Part shown: piece after piece, positions 6,884 to 15,437 of the stretch
How the letters are laid out: every line of letters starts with the position of its first letter
Numbering within the stretch: position 1 is the stretch's first letter
Origin: Flavobacterium sp.
GTDB taxonomy: Bacteria > Bacteroidota > Bacteroidia > Flavobacteriales > Flavobacteriaceae
Length of the DNA: 21,544 nucleotides
Direction of reading: 5' to 3'
Assembly: GCF_030146175.1 (NCBI RefSeq)
Contig: NZ_JASLCE010000068.1
Span: 1-21,544, forward strand
Position numbers and translations under genes: made by a program
Notes under the pieces: generated by a model
The model's input: only the letters and a program-made list of their open reading frames with translations
Told to the model about the DNA's origin: nothing
Databases searched by the model: none

Positions 6884-8188
6884 CTAATATTTAAGCCATT
6901 TATATAACTCTTTCCAGGTTGGTTTTTTACCGTACATCAGGATACCTACTCTGTAAATTTTGGCGGCAAACCATACCACCAATAAAAAGGTTCCGAATAA
7001 TAAGGCAATAGAAATCACCAATTGCCACCATGGCACTCCGAACGGAATACGCATTAGCATTACGATTGGCGAGGTTAATGGTATAATTGAGAACACGGTA
7101 GCCACGGTTCCATGCGGATCGTTCATCACCGTAAAGAACCCTACATAAACCCCTAACATCATCGGCATGATAATCGGTAAAAGGAACTGTTGCGAATCCG
7201 TTTCACTGTCAACTGCAGCACCGATAGCCGCATATAGCGAGCTATATAAAAAGTATCCACCGATAAAATAGATGATAAAACAACTCACCAATGTTCCTAA
7301 CGGGAGTTTTAATATCTCACTAATATACGTTTGAATCGTTCCGCCCATTTCGTGTTGCGCGGCATTGATCATTTCCGGATCAATGGAGGCCTGTGCACCA
7401 GTCTGTACTCCAAAAAAGGAAGCAACTCCAATCAATAATGTGATACCCACTATTGCCCAAATTGTAAACTGTAGAAGTCCCGCCAATGAGTTTCCGATAA
7501 TCTTACCGAGCATCAACTGGAATGGTTTTACCGACGAAATGATAATTTCGATAATACGGTTGGTTTTTTCTTCGATTACACTGCGCATTACAAAGTTACC
7601 ATAAATAATGATAAACATCATGATCAGGTAGCCAAAGGCCGAACCAATTACGATTTTGATCTCGTTAAGTCCTTTAATGCTATCTTCGCCCGAAAATTTT
7701 GTCAGGTGAATATTGGCATTCGTTTTGGCTTTTTCGATTTTATCATAATCAAATCCCAGTTCTTTCAGATTGTTCTGTGTTAACTGATGATCAATTACTT
7801 CCTCCATACTCATGATAAAATCTATACTTGGACTGTCATCCGAGATATATTCTACTTTCGTTAGTAATTCTTTTGGATCGGTTACTTTCGGAATGTAAAT
7901 CATTCCTTCGTAGTTTTTGCTGGCCGTATCTTTTGCTGTTTTTAACGGCATGGCCGACAAGTCCACATATACGGTTTTCTCGGTATCCTTGAAATCCTTT
8001 TTAAAGATACCGGATTCGTCATGTATCGCTACTTTTTTGACTTCTGCATTGTTCATATTGACCAGATAGCCGATCAGGAATGACATACCCACAATTAACA
8101 ATGGACTTAAGAACGTCATCACGATAAATGATTTATTACGCACCTTGGCGATAAATTCTCTTTTTATGATTAGGGATAAAACGCTCAT
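6884..8188 (-). CDS. NatB-like ABC-2 transporter permease
   Basis: 434 residues. The N-terminus (SLIIKREFIAKVRNKSFIVMTF) and TM1 (about 23-45) are typical of NatB/COG1668 permeases. A large extracytoplasmic domain of about 130 residues follows, then a cluster of membrane helices from about 180 to 425. Between them lies the EEKTNRIIEIIISSVKPFQLMLGKI coupling segment characteristic of the family (the NRxxEIxxSS motif). NatAB exports sodium in Bacillus, but many homologues have other or unknown substrates. Its ATG overlaps the ATPase stop by one base (TAATG at 8188), which points to translational coupling and a single transporter unit. Confidence 0.9.
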   Translation of the reverse strand: MSVLSLIIKREFIAKVRNKSFIVMTFLSPLLIVGMSFLIGYLVNMNNAEVKKVAIHDESGIFKKDFKDTEKTVYVDLSAMPLKTAKDTASKNYEGMIYIPKVTDPKELLTKVEYISDDSPSIDFIMSMEEVIDHQLTQNNLKELGFDYDKIEKAKTNANIHLTKFSGEDSIKGLNEIKIVIGSAFGYLIMMFIIIYGNFVMRSVIEEKTNRIIEIIISSVKPFQLMLGKIIGNSLAGLLQFTIWAIVGITLLIGVASFFGVQTGAQASIDPEMINAAQHEMGGTIQTYISEILKLPLGTLVSCFIIYFIGGYFLYSSLYAAIGAAVDSETDSQQFLLPIIMPMMLGVYVGFFTVMNDPHGTVATVFSIIPLTSPIVMLMRIPFGVPWWQLVISIALLFGTFLLVVWFAAKIYRVGILMYGKKPTWKELYKWLKY

Positions 8189-9111
8189 TATTTACGGCTT
8201 ACAGTTTGAATAAAAATATCGTTTACACTTGGTATTTTTTCCACGAAATGGGTTACCTGTCCATTTTGGGTTAAAATGTTTAACAACGCATTCGGAGTTC
8301 CGTTTCCAAGTTGCACTTCCAGTTTTAATTCGTCATTAAGGGATTTAAAATTGGTTTGCTCCAGCGTAAATTGTTGTGTCAGTTCGTACATCAGACGTTC
8401 GATATTATCGGATAAAATCCCTACTTCGAAAGCATTGGTACGGTGTTCTTTTTTTACATCGATCAGTTTTCCTTCGATTAATTTGTTCGATTTATGAATC
8501 AACGCGATATCGTCACACATTTCTTCCACACTTTCCATACGGTGTGTCGAAAAAATAATGGTGGATCCTTTTTTCTTTAATTCGAGGATTTCGTCTTTGA
8601 TAATATTGGCATTAACCGGGTCAAAACCGGAAAAAGGTTCGTCAAAAATCAATAATTTCGGTTGGTGCAATACCGTGACCACAAACTGGATTTTTTGCGC
8701 CATACCTTTGGAAAGTTCCTGGATTTTTTTGTTCCACCATCCCTGGATTTCCAGTTTTTCAAACCAATATTGCAGTTGTTTTTTAGCTTCCGCTTTCGAA
8801 AGTCCTTTTAATTGTGCCAGGTATAACGCCTGTTCGCCCACTTTCATGGTTTTATACAAACCTCTTTCTTCGGGCATATAGCCGATATGTTGTACGTGAT
8901 GTGGTGCTAATTTTTCACCGTCGAGAATTACTTCGCCGCTATCGGGCATCGTAATCTGGTTAATGATCCGGATCAGGGATGTTTTTCCGGCACCATTCGG
9001 ACCTAACAGTCCGTATATACTTCCTTTGGGAACTTTTAAAGAAACGCTGTTTAAAGCCGTGTAGTCGCCATATTGCTTTACAACATTTTTAACCTCTAAG
9101 ATTGAACTCAT
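8188..9111 (-). CDS. NatA-like ABC transporter ATP-binding protein
   Basis: 307 residues: one ABC cassette plus the roughly 90-residue C-terminal extension usual in NatA-type ATPases. Walker A is GPNGAGKT (37-44); the Q-loop region is near GYMPEERGLY (77-86), a segment typical of this subfamily. The signature is LSKGMAQK (133-140), a common variant of LSGGQ, Walker B is LLIFDEP (153-159), and the switch His190 lies in STHRM. It is the first gene of a unit with the overlapping permease and mscS. No convincing full promoter was found in the 60 bases upstream. Confidence 0.92.
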   Translation of the reverse strand: MSSILEVKNVVKQYGDYTALNSVSLKVPKGSIYGLLGPNGAGKTSLIRIINQITMPDSGEVILDGEKLAPHHVQHIGYMPEERGLYKTMKVGEQALYLAQLKGLSKAEAKKQLQYWFEKLEIQGWWNKKIQELSKGMAQKIQFVVTVLHQPKLLIFDEPFSGFDPVNANIIKDEILELKKKGSTIIFSTHRMESVEEMCDDIALIHKSNKLIEGKLIDVKKEHRTNAFEVGILSDNIERLMYELTQQFTLEQTNFKSLNDELKLEVQLGNGTPNALLNILTQNGQVTHFVEKIPSVNDIFIQTVSRK

Positions 9112-9172
9112 TTGATTGACTATAGATTTCTGTAAAAGTAAAAAATAGTTACCAAATAGGATTAATTCTTAT

Positions 9173-9206
9173 AAAAAAACCCACCCCTGATTTTCGCAAG
9201 GATGGG
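9173..9206 (-). terminator. Rho-independent terminator downstream of dnaJ (distal)
   Basis: On the minus strand CCCATCC pairs with GGGTGGG (one G-T wobble, 12-base loop) and is followed at once by seven T residues (9173-9179). It lies between dnaJ and the natA-like gene, both on the minus strand, and should prevent read-through from the chaperone operon. Confidence 0.75.
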
Positions 9207-9225
9207 AAAAATTGCTATGAAAAAG

Positions 9226-9253
9226 AAATTCACCAGCCTTAGCTAGTGAATTT
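9226..9253 (-). terminator. Hairpin immediately after dnaJ (proximal terminator)
   Basis: AAATTCAC (9226-9233) pairs with GTGAATTT (9246-9253), with an inner AGC/GCT extension past a mismatch. On the minus strand it is followed by CTTTTTC. It lies 23 bases after the dnaJ stop and makes a tandem terminator pair with the hairpin at 9173-9206. Confidence 0.65.
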
Positions 9254-9276
9254 CAAAAGTATAACTTTTATAATCA

Positions 9277-10407
9277 TTATGAAAACATGTCCTTAACTTT
9301 TTCAAAAAATGATTTATCCGATTTTTCCGGTTTCGGGACAAAGTTTTCGTCTTCCAACATTTTCTCAAAAAACTGTTTTTGTTCTTTGTTCAATGTTTTC
9401 GGTGTCCATACATTAACGTGTACCAGTAAATCACCGCTACCGTAACTGTTGATACTTGGAATTCCTTTGCCTTTTAATCGCAGAATTTTACCGGATTGTA
9501 TTCCTTCTTCCAGTTTGATACGTACTTTTCCGTTTACCGTATCGATATCTTTTGAGGTTCCCAAAGCGGCTTCCGGGAAACTGATATACAAATCGTAATG
9601 CAGATTTTCACCTTCACGCTTTAATTTTTCGTGTTCCACCTCTTCGATAGCCACGATCAAATCACCTGGAACGCTGTTTCCACCTGGCGCATCGTTTCCT
9701 TTTCCGGCAACTTTTAACTGCATACCGTCTACCACTCCTGCCGGAATTTTGATCGATACCGTTTCGTCTTCCATAATCATTCCCTGTGCATCGGCATTGG
9801 ACGGTTTACTATCGATAATTTGTCCGCTACCACTACAACTATGACACGGAGAAGAGGTTTGCATTCTACCCAGAATCGTATTGGTCACTTTTGTCACCTG
9901 ACCCAAACCGTTACAGGTTGGACAAGTTTTATAGGTTACCCCTTGCGCCTGAACTTTACGTTTCACTTTGACTTTTTTCTCAACGCCGTTTGCGATTTCC
10001 TCCAGTGTTAATTTCACTTTGATACGCAGGTTACTTCCTTTCATACGACGTTGTCCGCCACCGCCACCGAATCCGCCGCTAAAACCGCCGAATCCACCAC
10101 CGAAAGCGCTTCCGAAAATATCCCCGAACTGACTAAATATGTCGTCCATATTCATATGTCCGCCACCGCCAAATCCACCGGCACCGTCGAAGGCCGCATG
10201 ACCATATTGATCATAACGTGCTTTTTTGTCAGGATCACTTAGTATCTCATACGCTTCGGCAGCCAGTTTGAATTTTTCTTCCGCTTCTTTATCGCCCGGG
10301 TTTTTATCAGGATGATATTCAATCGCTTTTTTTCGGTACGCTTTTTTAATTTGCTCCGGTGAAGCGCCTTTCTCAATACCTAATATTTCGTAAAAATCTT
10401 TTTTCAT
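9277..10407 (-). CDS. dnaJ: DnaJ (Hsp40) co-chaperone with a reduced zinc-finger region
   Basis: 376 residues. Co-chaperone that delivers substrates to DnaK and stimulates its ATPase. J domain 1-66 with the HPD motif at 32-34, then a Gly/Phe-rich linker (about 75-120), a zinc-binding region, and the two C-terminal beta-sandwich domains ending in a Lys-rich tail. Canonical DnaJ has four CxxCxGxG motifs. Here only two are present, CPTCNGLG (Cys162, Cys165) and CHSCSGSG (Cys188, Cys191), which correspond to motifs 2 and 3. They would form zinc centre II; motifs 1 and 4 (zinc centre I) are replaced by KVQAQGVTY and SKPSNADAQ. The length is otherwise normal. It lies 71 bases after grpE with a hairpin in between, and shares that promoter. 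Confidence 0.97.
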   Translation of the reverse strand: MKKDFYEILGIEKGASPEQIKKAYRKKAIEYHPDKNPGDKEAEEKFKLAAEAYEILSDPDKKARYDQYGHAAFDGAGGFGGGGHMNMDDIFSQFGDIFGSAFGGGFGGFSGGFGGGGGQRRMKGSNLRIKVKLTLEEIANGVEKKVKVKRKVQAQGVTYKTCPTCNGLGQVTKVTNTILGRMQTSSPCHSCSGSGQIIDSKPSNADAQGMIMEDETVSIKIPAGVVDGMQLKVAGKGNDAPGGNSVPGDLIVAIEEVEHEKLKREGENLHYDLYISFPEAALGTSKDIDTVNGKVRIKLEEGIQSGKILRLKGKGIPSINSYGSGDLLVHVNVWTPKTLNKEQKQFFEKMLEDENFVPKPEKSDKSFFEKVKDMFS

Positions 10408-10431
10408 AAACCAAATTATTCCAATTGAAAT

Positions 10432-10462
10432 ACTCCGAAGTCGCTAAAAAGGCCTCCGGAGT
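10432..10462 (-). other. Intercistronic hairpin between grpE and dnaJ
   Basis: ACTCCG (10432-10437) and CGGAGT (10457-10462) form a 6-bp core that extends by a few A/T pairs past a bulge. On the coding (minus) strand no T-run follows, so it is unlikely to terminate grpE transcripts. It may mark an mRNA processing or stabilising structure that sets the GrpE:DnaJ ratio. Confidence 0.4.
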
Positions 10463-10478
10463 TTCTATTTTTTAAGCT

Positions 10479-11045
10479 TTATTGTCCTACCACTACTTTT
10501 GGAAAACGGATAATTTTGTCGCCAAGTTTGTATCCTTTTTCGATCACGTCAACAATTTTCCCTTTTAATTCTTCCGACGGTGCCGGAATCAGGGTAATGG
10601 CTTCGGCAAAATCCGCATCAAAAGCATCGCCTGCTTTAAGTTCTACTTCTTCAAGGCCTTTCGACACTAATGTCGATTTTAATTTATCATAAATCAGCGT
10701 CACTCCTTTTGTCAGGTTTTCGTCACCCAGGTTTTTAGCGATTTCAGGCAAAGCTCTGTCAAAATCGTCCATTACCGGCAATAGGGCCTGTAAAACTTCC
10801 TGATTGGCCGTTTTAAACAGATCCAATCGTTCTTTCGAAGTTCGTTTTTTATAGTTTTCAAACTCCGCAAACAATCGTAGGAATTTGTCTTTTTCTTTTG
10901 CTATTTCTTCCTGCAATTGTTCTTCAACAGTAAGTTCCGGTTGTGGAATCGCCTGATTTTCTGCTGCATTTTCACCTTGTGCTGTTTCTTTTTCTATGTT
11001 TTCAGTATTTTCCTGGCTCATATTTTTAAATATTTTCTTGAACAT
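10479..11045 (-). CDS. grpE: GrpE nucleotide exchange factor
   Basis: 188 residues. GrpE removes ADP from DnaK and completes the DnaK-DnaJ chaperone cycle. An acidic, Gln/Glu-rich N-terminus is followed by the long dimerisation helix (about 40-90, with FLRLFAEFENYKKRTSKER), a four-helix region (LLPVMDDFDRAL) and the C-terminal beta-wing domain that ends in GYKLGDKIIRFPKVVV, the family hallmark. Two starts are possible: the ATG at 11045 or the internal ATG at 11021 (MSQEN). The longer one is kept, but the shorter cannot be excluded. It is the first gene of the grpE-dnaJ operon. Confidence 0.96.
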   Translation of the reverse strand: MFKKIFKNMSQENTENIEKETAQGENAAENQAIPQPELTVEEQLQEEIAKEKDKFLRLFAEFENYKKRTSKERLDLFKTANQEVLQALLPVMDDFDRALPEIAKNLGDENLTKGVTLIYDKLKSTLVSKGLEEVELKAGDAFDADFAEAITLIPAPSEELKGKIVDVIEKGYKLGDKIIRFPKVVVGQ

Positions 11046-11074
11046 TTTTCAGTTTGTATCGCTGATTTGGATTG

Positions 11075-11106
11075 CAAAAGTATTGCCAAATATTTAAAAA
11101 TGTCAA
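11075..11106 (-). promoter_or_regulatory. Promoter of the grpE-dnaJ operon
   Basis: On the minus strand a -33 TTG (11104-11106) is followed after 21 bases by TACTTTTG (11075-11082), an exact match to TAnnTTTG. The spacing lies within the 17-23 bases known for Flavobacterium promoters. It ends 30 bases before the grpE start. No CIRCE-type heat-shock operator is visible. Confidence 0.75.
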
Positions 11107-11277
11107 TTTGTCACCTAACATTTTTTTCAAATCCAACATTAACTGTAAAAAAGACAAGGTTTTACCGGCCATCCCCGTATTTTTCCCTACCTAAAAAAGC
11201 ACAATAAAAACAGCTTTTTAGTGCGATTCGTAATCGAAATTTAATATAATTTTAAGAAATTATTCGATTCGTTTCGA

Positions 11278-11285
11278 TAGATTTG
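11278..11285 (+). promoter_or_regulatory. Promoter -7 element for the YceI gene
   Basis: TAGATTTG matches TAnnTTTG exactly and ends 23 bases before the ATG. The -33 position carries no clear TTG. Confidence 0.6.
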
Positions 11286-11307
11286 TGGAAACTAAAAATT
11301 TATTTTT

Positions 11308-11973
11308 ATGAAAAAAGGCATTTTAAGTTTATTTGTTTTAGCGACTTTATCACTGGCTTCCTGTAAAAAAGAAACGACCAATGAGGCAGAGATCAAAGAA
11401 ACGGTAGAAGCTCCTGTGACGTCGAACGAAGCAGCCAAGTTTAATGTCGATGCCAAAGCATCTTCCATTAACTGGGTAGGAAGCAAACCAACCGGAAAAC
11501 ACACCGGAACGATCAATATTAAAAATGGTGAACTATATGCCAAAGATGGTGTTATTGAAACCGGAAAGGTTTTTATCGATATGACATCAATTGCCGTAAC
11601 CGATTTAAAAGGTGACGAAAAAACAACTTTGGAAGGCCATTTAAAAGGTCTTGGAAAAGAAAGCGATGTGGATCATTTCTTTAACACCAAAAAATATCCG
11701 GAAGCGGTATTTGAAATTACCAAAGTAACCGAAGAAGCCGGAAAGAAAATGGTTGAAGGTAACCTGACGTTAAAAGACATCACGAAAAGTGTGAAATTCC
11801 CGGCTACTATTACTGCCGATGCCAATGGTATCAGTATCGAAAGCGAGCCTTTTACAATAAACAGAACGTTATGGAACGTAAATTATGGTTCTAAATCTGT
11901 ATTTGACAATTTAGGAGACAAATTTATCAATGACGATATCGAATTAAAAGTTAGCGTAAAAGCAACAAAATAA
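11308..11973 (+). CDS. YceI-family lipoprotein
   Basis: 221 residues. The N-terminus is a lipoprotein signal with lipobox Leu-Ala-Ser-Cys (Cys19), followed by KKE and a low-complexity acidic linker to about residue 42. The YceI domain fills the rest: it opens with VDAKASSINWVGSKPTGKHTGTI and contains DVDHFFNTKKYPEAVFEIT and the GNLTLKDITKSVKFPATI strand pair. YceI proteins are lipocalin-like barrels that bind isoprenoid or other long hydrophobic ligands in the periplasm or at the outer membrane; the ligand here is unknown. It is a single-gene unit with its own promoter and a strong terminator. Confidence 0.93.
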   Translation: MKKGILSLFVLATLSLASCKKETTNEAEIKETVEAPVTSNEAAKFNVDAKASSINWVGSKPTGKHTGTINIKNGELYAKDGVIETGKVFIDMTSIAVTDLKGDEKTTLEGHLKGLGKESDVDHFFNTKKYPEAVFEITKVTEEAGKKMVEGNLTLKDITKSVKFPATITADANGISIESEPFTINRTLWNVNYGSKSVFDNLGDKFINDDIELKVSVKATK

Positions 11974-12003
11974 TTATTACTTCATCTTACGATTATGCTA
12001 CGG

Positions 12004-12030
12004 AGTGCTGAATATTTTCAGCACTTTTTT
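12004..12030 (+). terminator. Rho-independent terminator of the YceI gene
   Basis: A perfect 9-bp stem AGTGCTGAA/TTCAGCACT with a TATT loop is followed by a run of T. It lies 30 bases after the YceI stop codon and just before the end of the convergent gene at 12034. Confidence 0.92.
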
Positions 12031-12033
12031 TAT

Positions 12034-12942
12034 TTAGGGCCGTAACAGATTGTCCAGCGCTTTATCGAGGAATTTGTATTTAAACTGAAATCCATTATCC
12101 AACGCTTTTTGCGCACTCACTTTCTGACTTTCGAATAGTAGTATGTGCATATCGCCCAAAATGAGCTTCATCATAAAACGAGGCGCATTTGGAAGGATTA
12201 CTTCTTTATTTACCGCTTCGGCGATCGCTTTTATCATTTCCTGACTCGTTACCGGATTGGGCGCAACGGCGTTATAAACACCTGTCCAATTGTTTTCCAT
12301 CGCAAAATAAATCATATCGGCCAGATCGTGAATATGGATCCAGGACTGAAATTGTTTTCCGGAACCAAAACCGGCTGCCATTCCCATTTTAATTGGTTTG
12401 AGCATTTCCATTAAAACGCCCCCTTGATTGGACAACACCAGTCCAAAACGGAGTTTACATATATTAATATTGAGTCTACGGAATTGATCAACGGCGTCTT
12501 CCCATTTGAGCACAACGTTTCCAAGAAATGTATCGCTTACTTCTTTCGATTCTTCACTATATAGTACGGTTTGACTATCCGGATAAATCCCGATAGCCGA
12601 AGCACTGATAATTTGTCGGACCTGATTTGGATTTTCTTTTAGTACTTTATACAAAAGATTGGACGATAAAATCCGGCTTTCGATAATTTCTTCTTTATAA
12701 GCCGAAGTCCATCGTTTTGAAATGGAAGCACCCGCCAGATGTACGATTACATCCACTCCCAACAAGCAGTTTTCATCTATAATACCCTGTTCCGGATTCC
12801 AGAAAAACCCGTGGTAATAGGATTCTTTTTCTATTTTCTTCCGGGAAGTAGTGAGATAATGAATCGCGATACCGTTTTGCAACAGCAACGCAACCAATTC
12901 CTTGCCTACTAAACCGGTAGCTCCGGTAATTAATACTTTCAT
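12034..12942 (-). CDS. TIGR01777-family NAD(P)-binding epimerase-like protein (YfcH-like)
   Basis: 302 residues from the ATG at 12942, which gives the normal start MKVLITGATGLVG; an upstream in-frame ATG at 12978 would add an unlikely 12-residue Lys-rich lead. It is an extended short-chain dehydrogenase with the Rossmann glycine motif GATGLVG (7-13), a dinucleotide loop rich in Arg/Lys near 32-38, the VDVIVHLAGASISKRW segment typical of TIGR01777, and a C-terminal DUF1731-like part containing NAVAPNPVTSQEM and APRFMMKLILGDM. The substrate is unknown; the E. coli homologue YfcH is also uncharacterised. It is 145 bases from the upstream DUF4442 gene on the same strand. Confidence 0.9.
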   Translation of the reverse strand: MKVLITGATGLVGKELVALLLQNGIAIHYLTTSRKKIEKESYYHGFFWNPEQGIIDENCLLGVDVIVHLAGASISKRWTSAYKEEIIESRILSSNLLYKVLKENPNQVRQIISASAIGIYPDSQTVLYSEESKEVSDTFLGNVVLKWEDAVDQFRRLNINICKLRFGLVLSNQGGVLMEMLKPIKMGMAAGFGSGKQFQSWIHIHDLADMIYFAMENNWTGVYNAVAPNPVTSQEMIKAIAEAVNKEVILPNAPRFMMKLILGDMHILLFESQKVSAQKALDNGFQFKYKFLDKALDNLLRP

Positions 12943-13012
12943 ACACCCTTTCTTTTTCAAAAACACCGACAACAACAAAGCTTACACTCTTTTCATTTTC
13001 AGCATTTTATTA

Positions 13013-13020
13013 CAAATTTA
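13013..13020 (-). promoter_or_regulatory. Possible -7 element for the TIGR01777 gene
   Basis: On the minus strand this reads TAAATTTG, an exact TAnnTTTG match 70 bases before the ATG at 12942. No -33 TTG is seen at the usual distance, so the gene might instead be read from the DUF4442 promoter. Confidence 0.4.
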
Positions 13021-13087
13021 AACGCTATATCGGGAATATAAAAGTTATTTAAGTTAGGTTTAACGTAGTAAAATTACCTTTAAAAGA

Positions 13088-13540
13088 TTACTTAATTCGT
13101 ACACTCCATTCGAATTCCATTTCCGATACCTGATCTCCTTTTTCGTCTTTTCCGATCGATTTCATCCAGAACGTTTGCCCTTCGCCGGTAGCTATGGTAT
13201 TTTTAATTGCCTCTTCGATCAAATGCCCGTCATTGCAAACAAACGTAATGCGACCTCGCGCTTTTTTTGAAAAATTACCTTTATTATTCGCTACAAGCAT
13301 CGAAATCTTTTTTCCGCTAAGCTGAATTTGATACATCACCAAAGCACCGGTCGTTAATTCGGCTGCCATGGCTTGAACGGCAAAATACATTGAATTAAAC
13401 GGATTTTGATTGAACCAACGGTGCTTAACCGTTACTTCGCACGAAGTCTCCGATATTTTCCGAACACGTACGCCACTCCAAAAAGCAGACGGTAACTTAA
13501 AGAATAAGAAGGTGTTTAGTTTTGAAGGTGTAAATTTCAT
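13088..13540 (-). CDS. DUF4442 hotdog-fold protein (thioesterase-like)
   Basis: 150 residues. A hotdog-fold protein of the DUF4442 group, related to acyl-CoA thioesterases such as PaaI and YiiD. Visible features are NPFNSMYFAVQAMAAELTTGAL (about 46-67), which fits the central hotdog helix with its upstream loop, and a C-terminal strand pair (TFVCNDG and SEMEFEWSVRIK). No biochemical role is established for the family, so the thioesterase assignment is structural inference. It is divergently oriented to the DUF302 gene, with 195 bases between them. Confidence 0.8.
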   Translation of the reverse strand: MKFTPSKLNTFLFFKLPSAFWSGVRVRKISETSCEVTVKHRWFNQNPFNSMYFAVQAMAAELTTGALVMYQIQLSGKKISMLVANNKGNFSKKARGRITFVCNDGHLIEEAIKNTIATGEGQTFWMKSIGKDEKGDQVSEMEFEWSVRIK

Positions 13541-13735
13541 AAGGCCCTATTTTTCCATAAAAATACAAAAAATACTATGCGTTCATATAAAATTTAAAAA
13601 GTTAAATTAATCCACAATCAGTACAAAAGAACTATTTCATTATTTAGAATAGTCCATGTGAAATACATTTTTGTCCATTTATTCCCTTCCATTAACCTAC
13701 TAACTTTACGTTAATCCTACTATAATCCGAACAAC

Positions 13736-14203
13736 ATGAGCAATCTTACAACTTATTTTATGTATGCCACTATATTAAGCTTACCTATTATAGTAACTCA
13801 AAATACAACTTCAATGGATGCCTTATACCAAAAGCAGAGCAATTTCGATTTCATAACAACGGAACGCAACCTGAAAAAAGAACTGGAATTACAAGATATT
13901 GTCATTTTTTCAGCAACTGACCATTCCAAAAACGCTTCAGATGTTACTATCAACATGAAACCATCTAAAGTATTTATCATTGGTAATGCAAAAGCTGGAA
14001 CACCGTTAATGTTGGAAGATCCACTTATAGCGATTGAACTTCCGTTAAAAATACTATTAGTTGAAGACGACCAAAAAAAGGTTTGGGTGTGTTACAAAAA
14101 TTTAGAACCACTTAAAAACACCTATACTATCCCAAAATCAGCGGAGCAATTAACTTTAATTGATACCAAAATGCATCATATTATTGACAAGATCTGTAAA
14201 TAA
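13736..14203 (+). CDS. DUF302-domain protein with N-terminal hydrophobic segment
   Basis: 155 residues. A hydrophobic N-terminal stretch (about 5-21) suggests a signal or membrane anchor. The rest is a DUF302 domain. The best marker is GNAKAGTPLMLEDPLIAIELPLK (83-105), where family members carry N-P/A-KAGTPLM followed by ALDLPLK, then LLVEDDQKKVWVCYKN (107-122). DUF302 proteins are small, dimeric, of unknown function, and in several bacteria linked to copper or oxidative stress. The lead lacks a clear TAnnTTTG box (TAACTTTA at about 13697 is one mismatch away). Confidence 0.82.
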   Translation: MSNLTTYFMYATILSLPIIVTQNTTSMDALYQKQSNFDFITTERNLKKELELQDIVIFSATDHSKNASDVTINMKPSKVFIIGNAKAGTPLMLEDPLIAIELPLKILLVEDDQKKVWVCYKNLEPLKNTYTIPKSAEQLTLIDTKMHHIIDKICK

Positions 14204-14292
14204 GAAACGACTACCACTCAACACCGTTTTCAATAAGCAGTCTGAAAAAAATTGTACTGACTTTATCATTCTGGATCATTTTTTTGGTATAC

Positions 14293-14316
14293 TTGTAGTA
14301 AAATTCCTTACTACAA
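14293..14316. repeat. Perfect 9-bp inverted repeat TTGTAGTAA-N6-TTACTACAA
   Basis: The arms 14293-14301 and 14308-14316 are exact reverse complements around AATTCC. No T-run follows on either strand, so it does not look like a terminator. It lies 37 bases before the ATG of the secreted hypothetical protein, where an operator would fit. A leader-RNA hairpin is the other possibility. Confidence 0.6.
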
Positions 14317-14352
14317 TAAAGGTTGGCAGAAATTCTAAACAACAAGAACAAA

Positions 14353-15075
14353 ATGATACTACAGTTAAGAACGTTATGTCTTTTCAGTTTACTTTTCTCG
14401 AGTGTTTTATGTCATGGACAAACAAAATCACTTGCCGAGGAACCCATTAATTTAGAAAACTTTAATTTTAATACAAAAATCGAAGTTCTTGTTCCTGAGA
14501 AATACAGAGATGAAAGGGATACCGATTACGAATCTTACCAGTTTTCGTCTCGAAATGGTTCCCCAAATTCCTTTACAAAAAACACCATCTTTATAGACGA
14601 AAACAATCCTGAAAAGGGAATTGTCAGAACTGAGTTTTACCAAACGGTTTCCTCTAACAGGAATACAGCTGCCGTATATAAAAACCAAACCTTTAATCGC
14701 GTCAGTTTTGCGCTTGATCAGAATAATCAGATTTATGTTGTTTGTGCGGCTGCGATGATCGTAACCGAAAAAGAGCAAAAGGACTTCATTAAAAAACTGA
14801 ACGGCAATTATGGTCAGTACAAAAAGTACAAGGGAAAATCGGCAAGCAATTATTTTGTCTATGAATGGCAATCAAAAGACAGGATCATACGCTATTCGTC
14901 TGTATTTGTCGATGGAAATGATATAATCGAAAAACACCTAGTCGATGAAGAGCATCCTGAAATGGTACCCGAAAAAAAATCCCGTTTTGAAGGCTATTTT
15001 TATCTTATTAAAAAACAAAAAATTAAGGATACTAAGAATCTGGAAATGTCCGATTTCGATTTTATCCATTACTAA
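14353..15075 (+). CDS. Hypothetical secreted protein
   Basis: 240 residues from the ATG at 14353. This start was chosen because it places a clean type I signal peptide at the N-terminus (MILQLRTL, hydrophobic core, then CHG-Q, with cleavage likely before Gln22 or nearby); the frame extends upstream only to a TTG. The mature part is hydrophilic and Lys/Asn/Tyr-rich, probably alpha/beta, with no motif I recognise, no lipobox (Leu at -1 of Cys) and no further membrane segment. It is 149 bases after the DUF302 gene with an inverted repeat in between, so it may be a separate transcript. No function is assigned. Confidence 0.75.
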   Translation: MILQLRTLCLFSLLFSSVLCHGQTKSLAEEPINLENFNFNTKIEVLVPEKYRDERDTDYESYQFSSRNGSPNSFTKNTIFIDENNPEKGIVRTEFYQTVSSNRNTAAVYKNQTFNRVSFALDQNNQIYVVCAAAMIVTEKEQKDFIKKLNGNYGQYKKYKGKSASNYFVYEWQSKDRIIRYSSVFVDGNDIIEKHLVDEEHPEMVPEKKSRFEGYFYLIKKQKIKDTKNLEMSDFDFIHY

Positions 15076-15437
15076 AAACTGCTGCTAAAGGTGGTTTTAC
15101 ACTGTTATTCCTAAATTACTCCACTTCAAAATCCTTAGATTTTCGAACTTGCCGTTCCATAATGGTTCCAAGCCGGCAGAAACATCCGCTTTAAACACAA
15201 TTATATTCAAACTACTAACCCAGATTTCAATGTTGTTTTGAAAACATAAAACGTGTTTTTACAAAATAATGCGGCTGTTTCATTTTTGTCTTATTATGCC
15301 GCTTACTCTCCTTTTTACACACAAACAACTGATTTACAATATTATAAATCAAAACCCAAAGCAACTCCTTTAATTCAAAATGTTAAAAAAAAGTTAAATC
15401 AATGTACTATGCAATACAAGATACCATTCTTTGGCCA

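Noticed and set aside
10432..10462. The grpE-dnaJ hairpin as a terminator of grpE
   Set aside because: The T-run follows only on the opposite strand, and the two genes are a known functional pair with a single good promoter.
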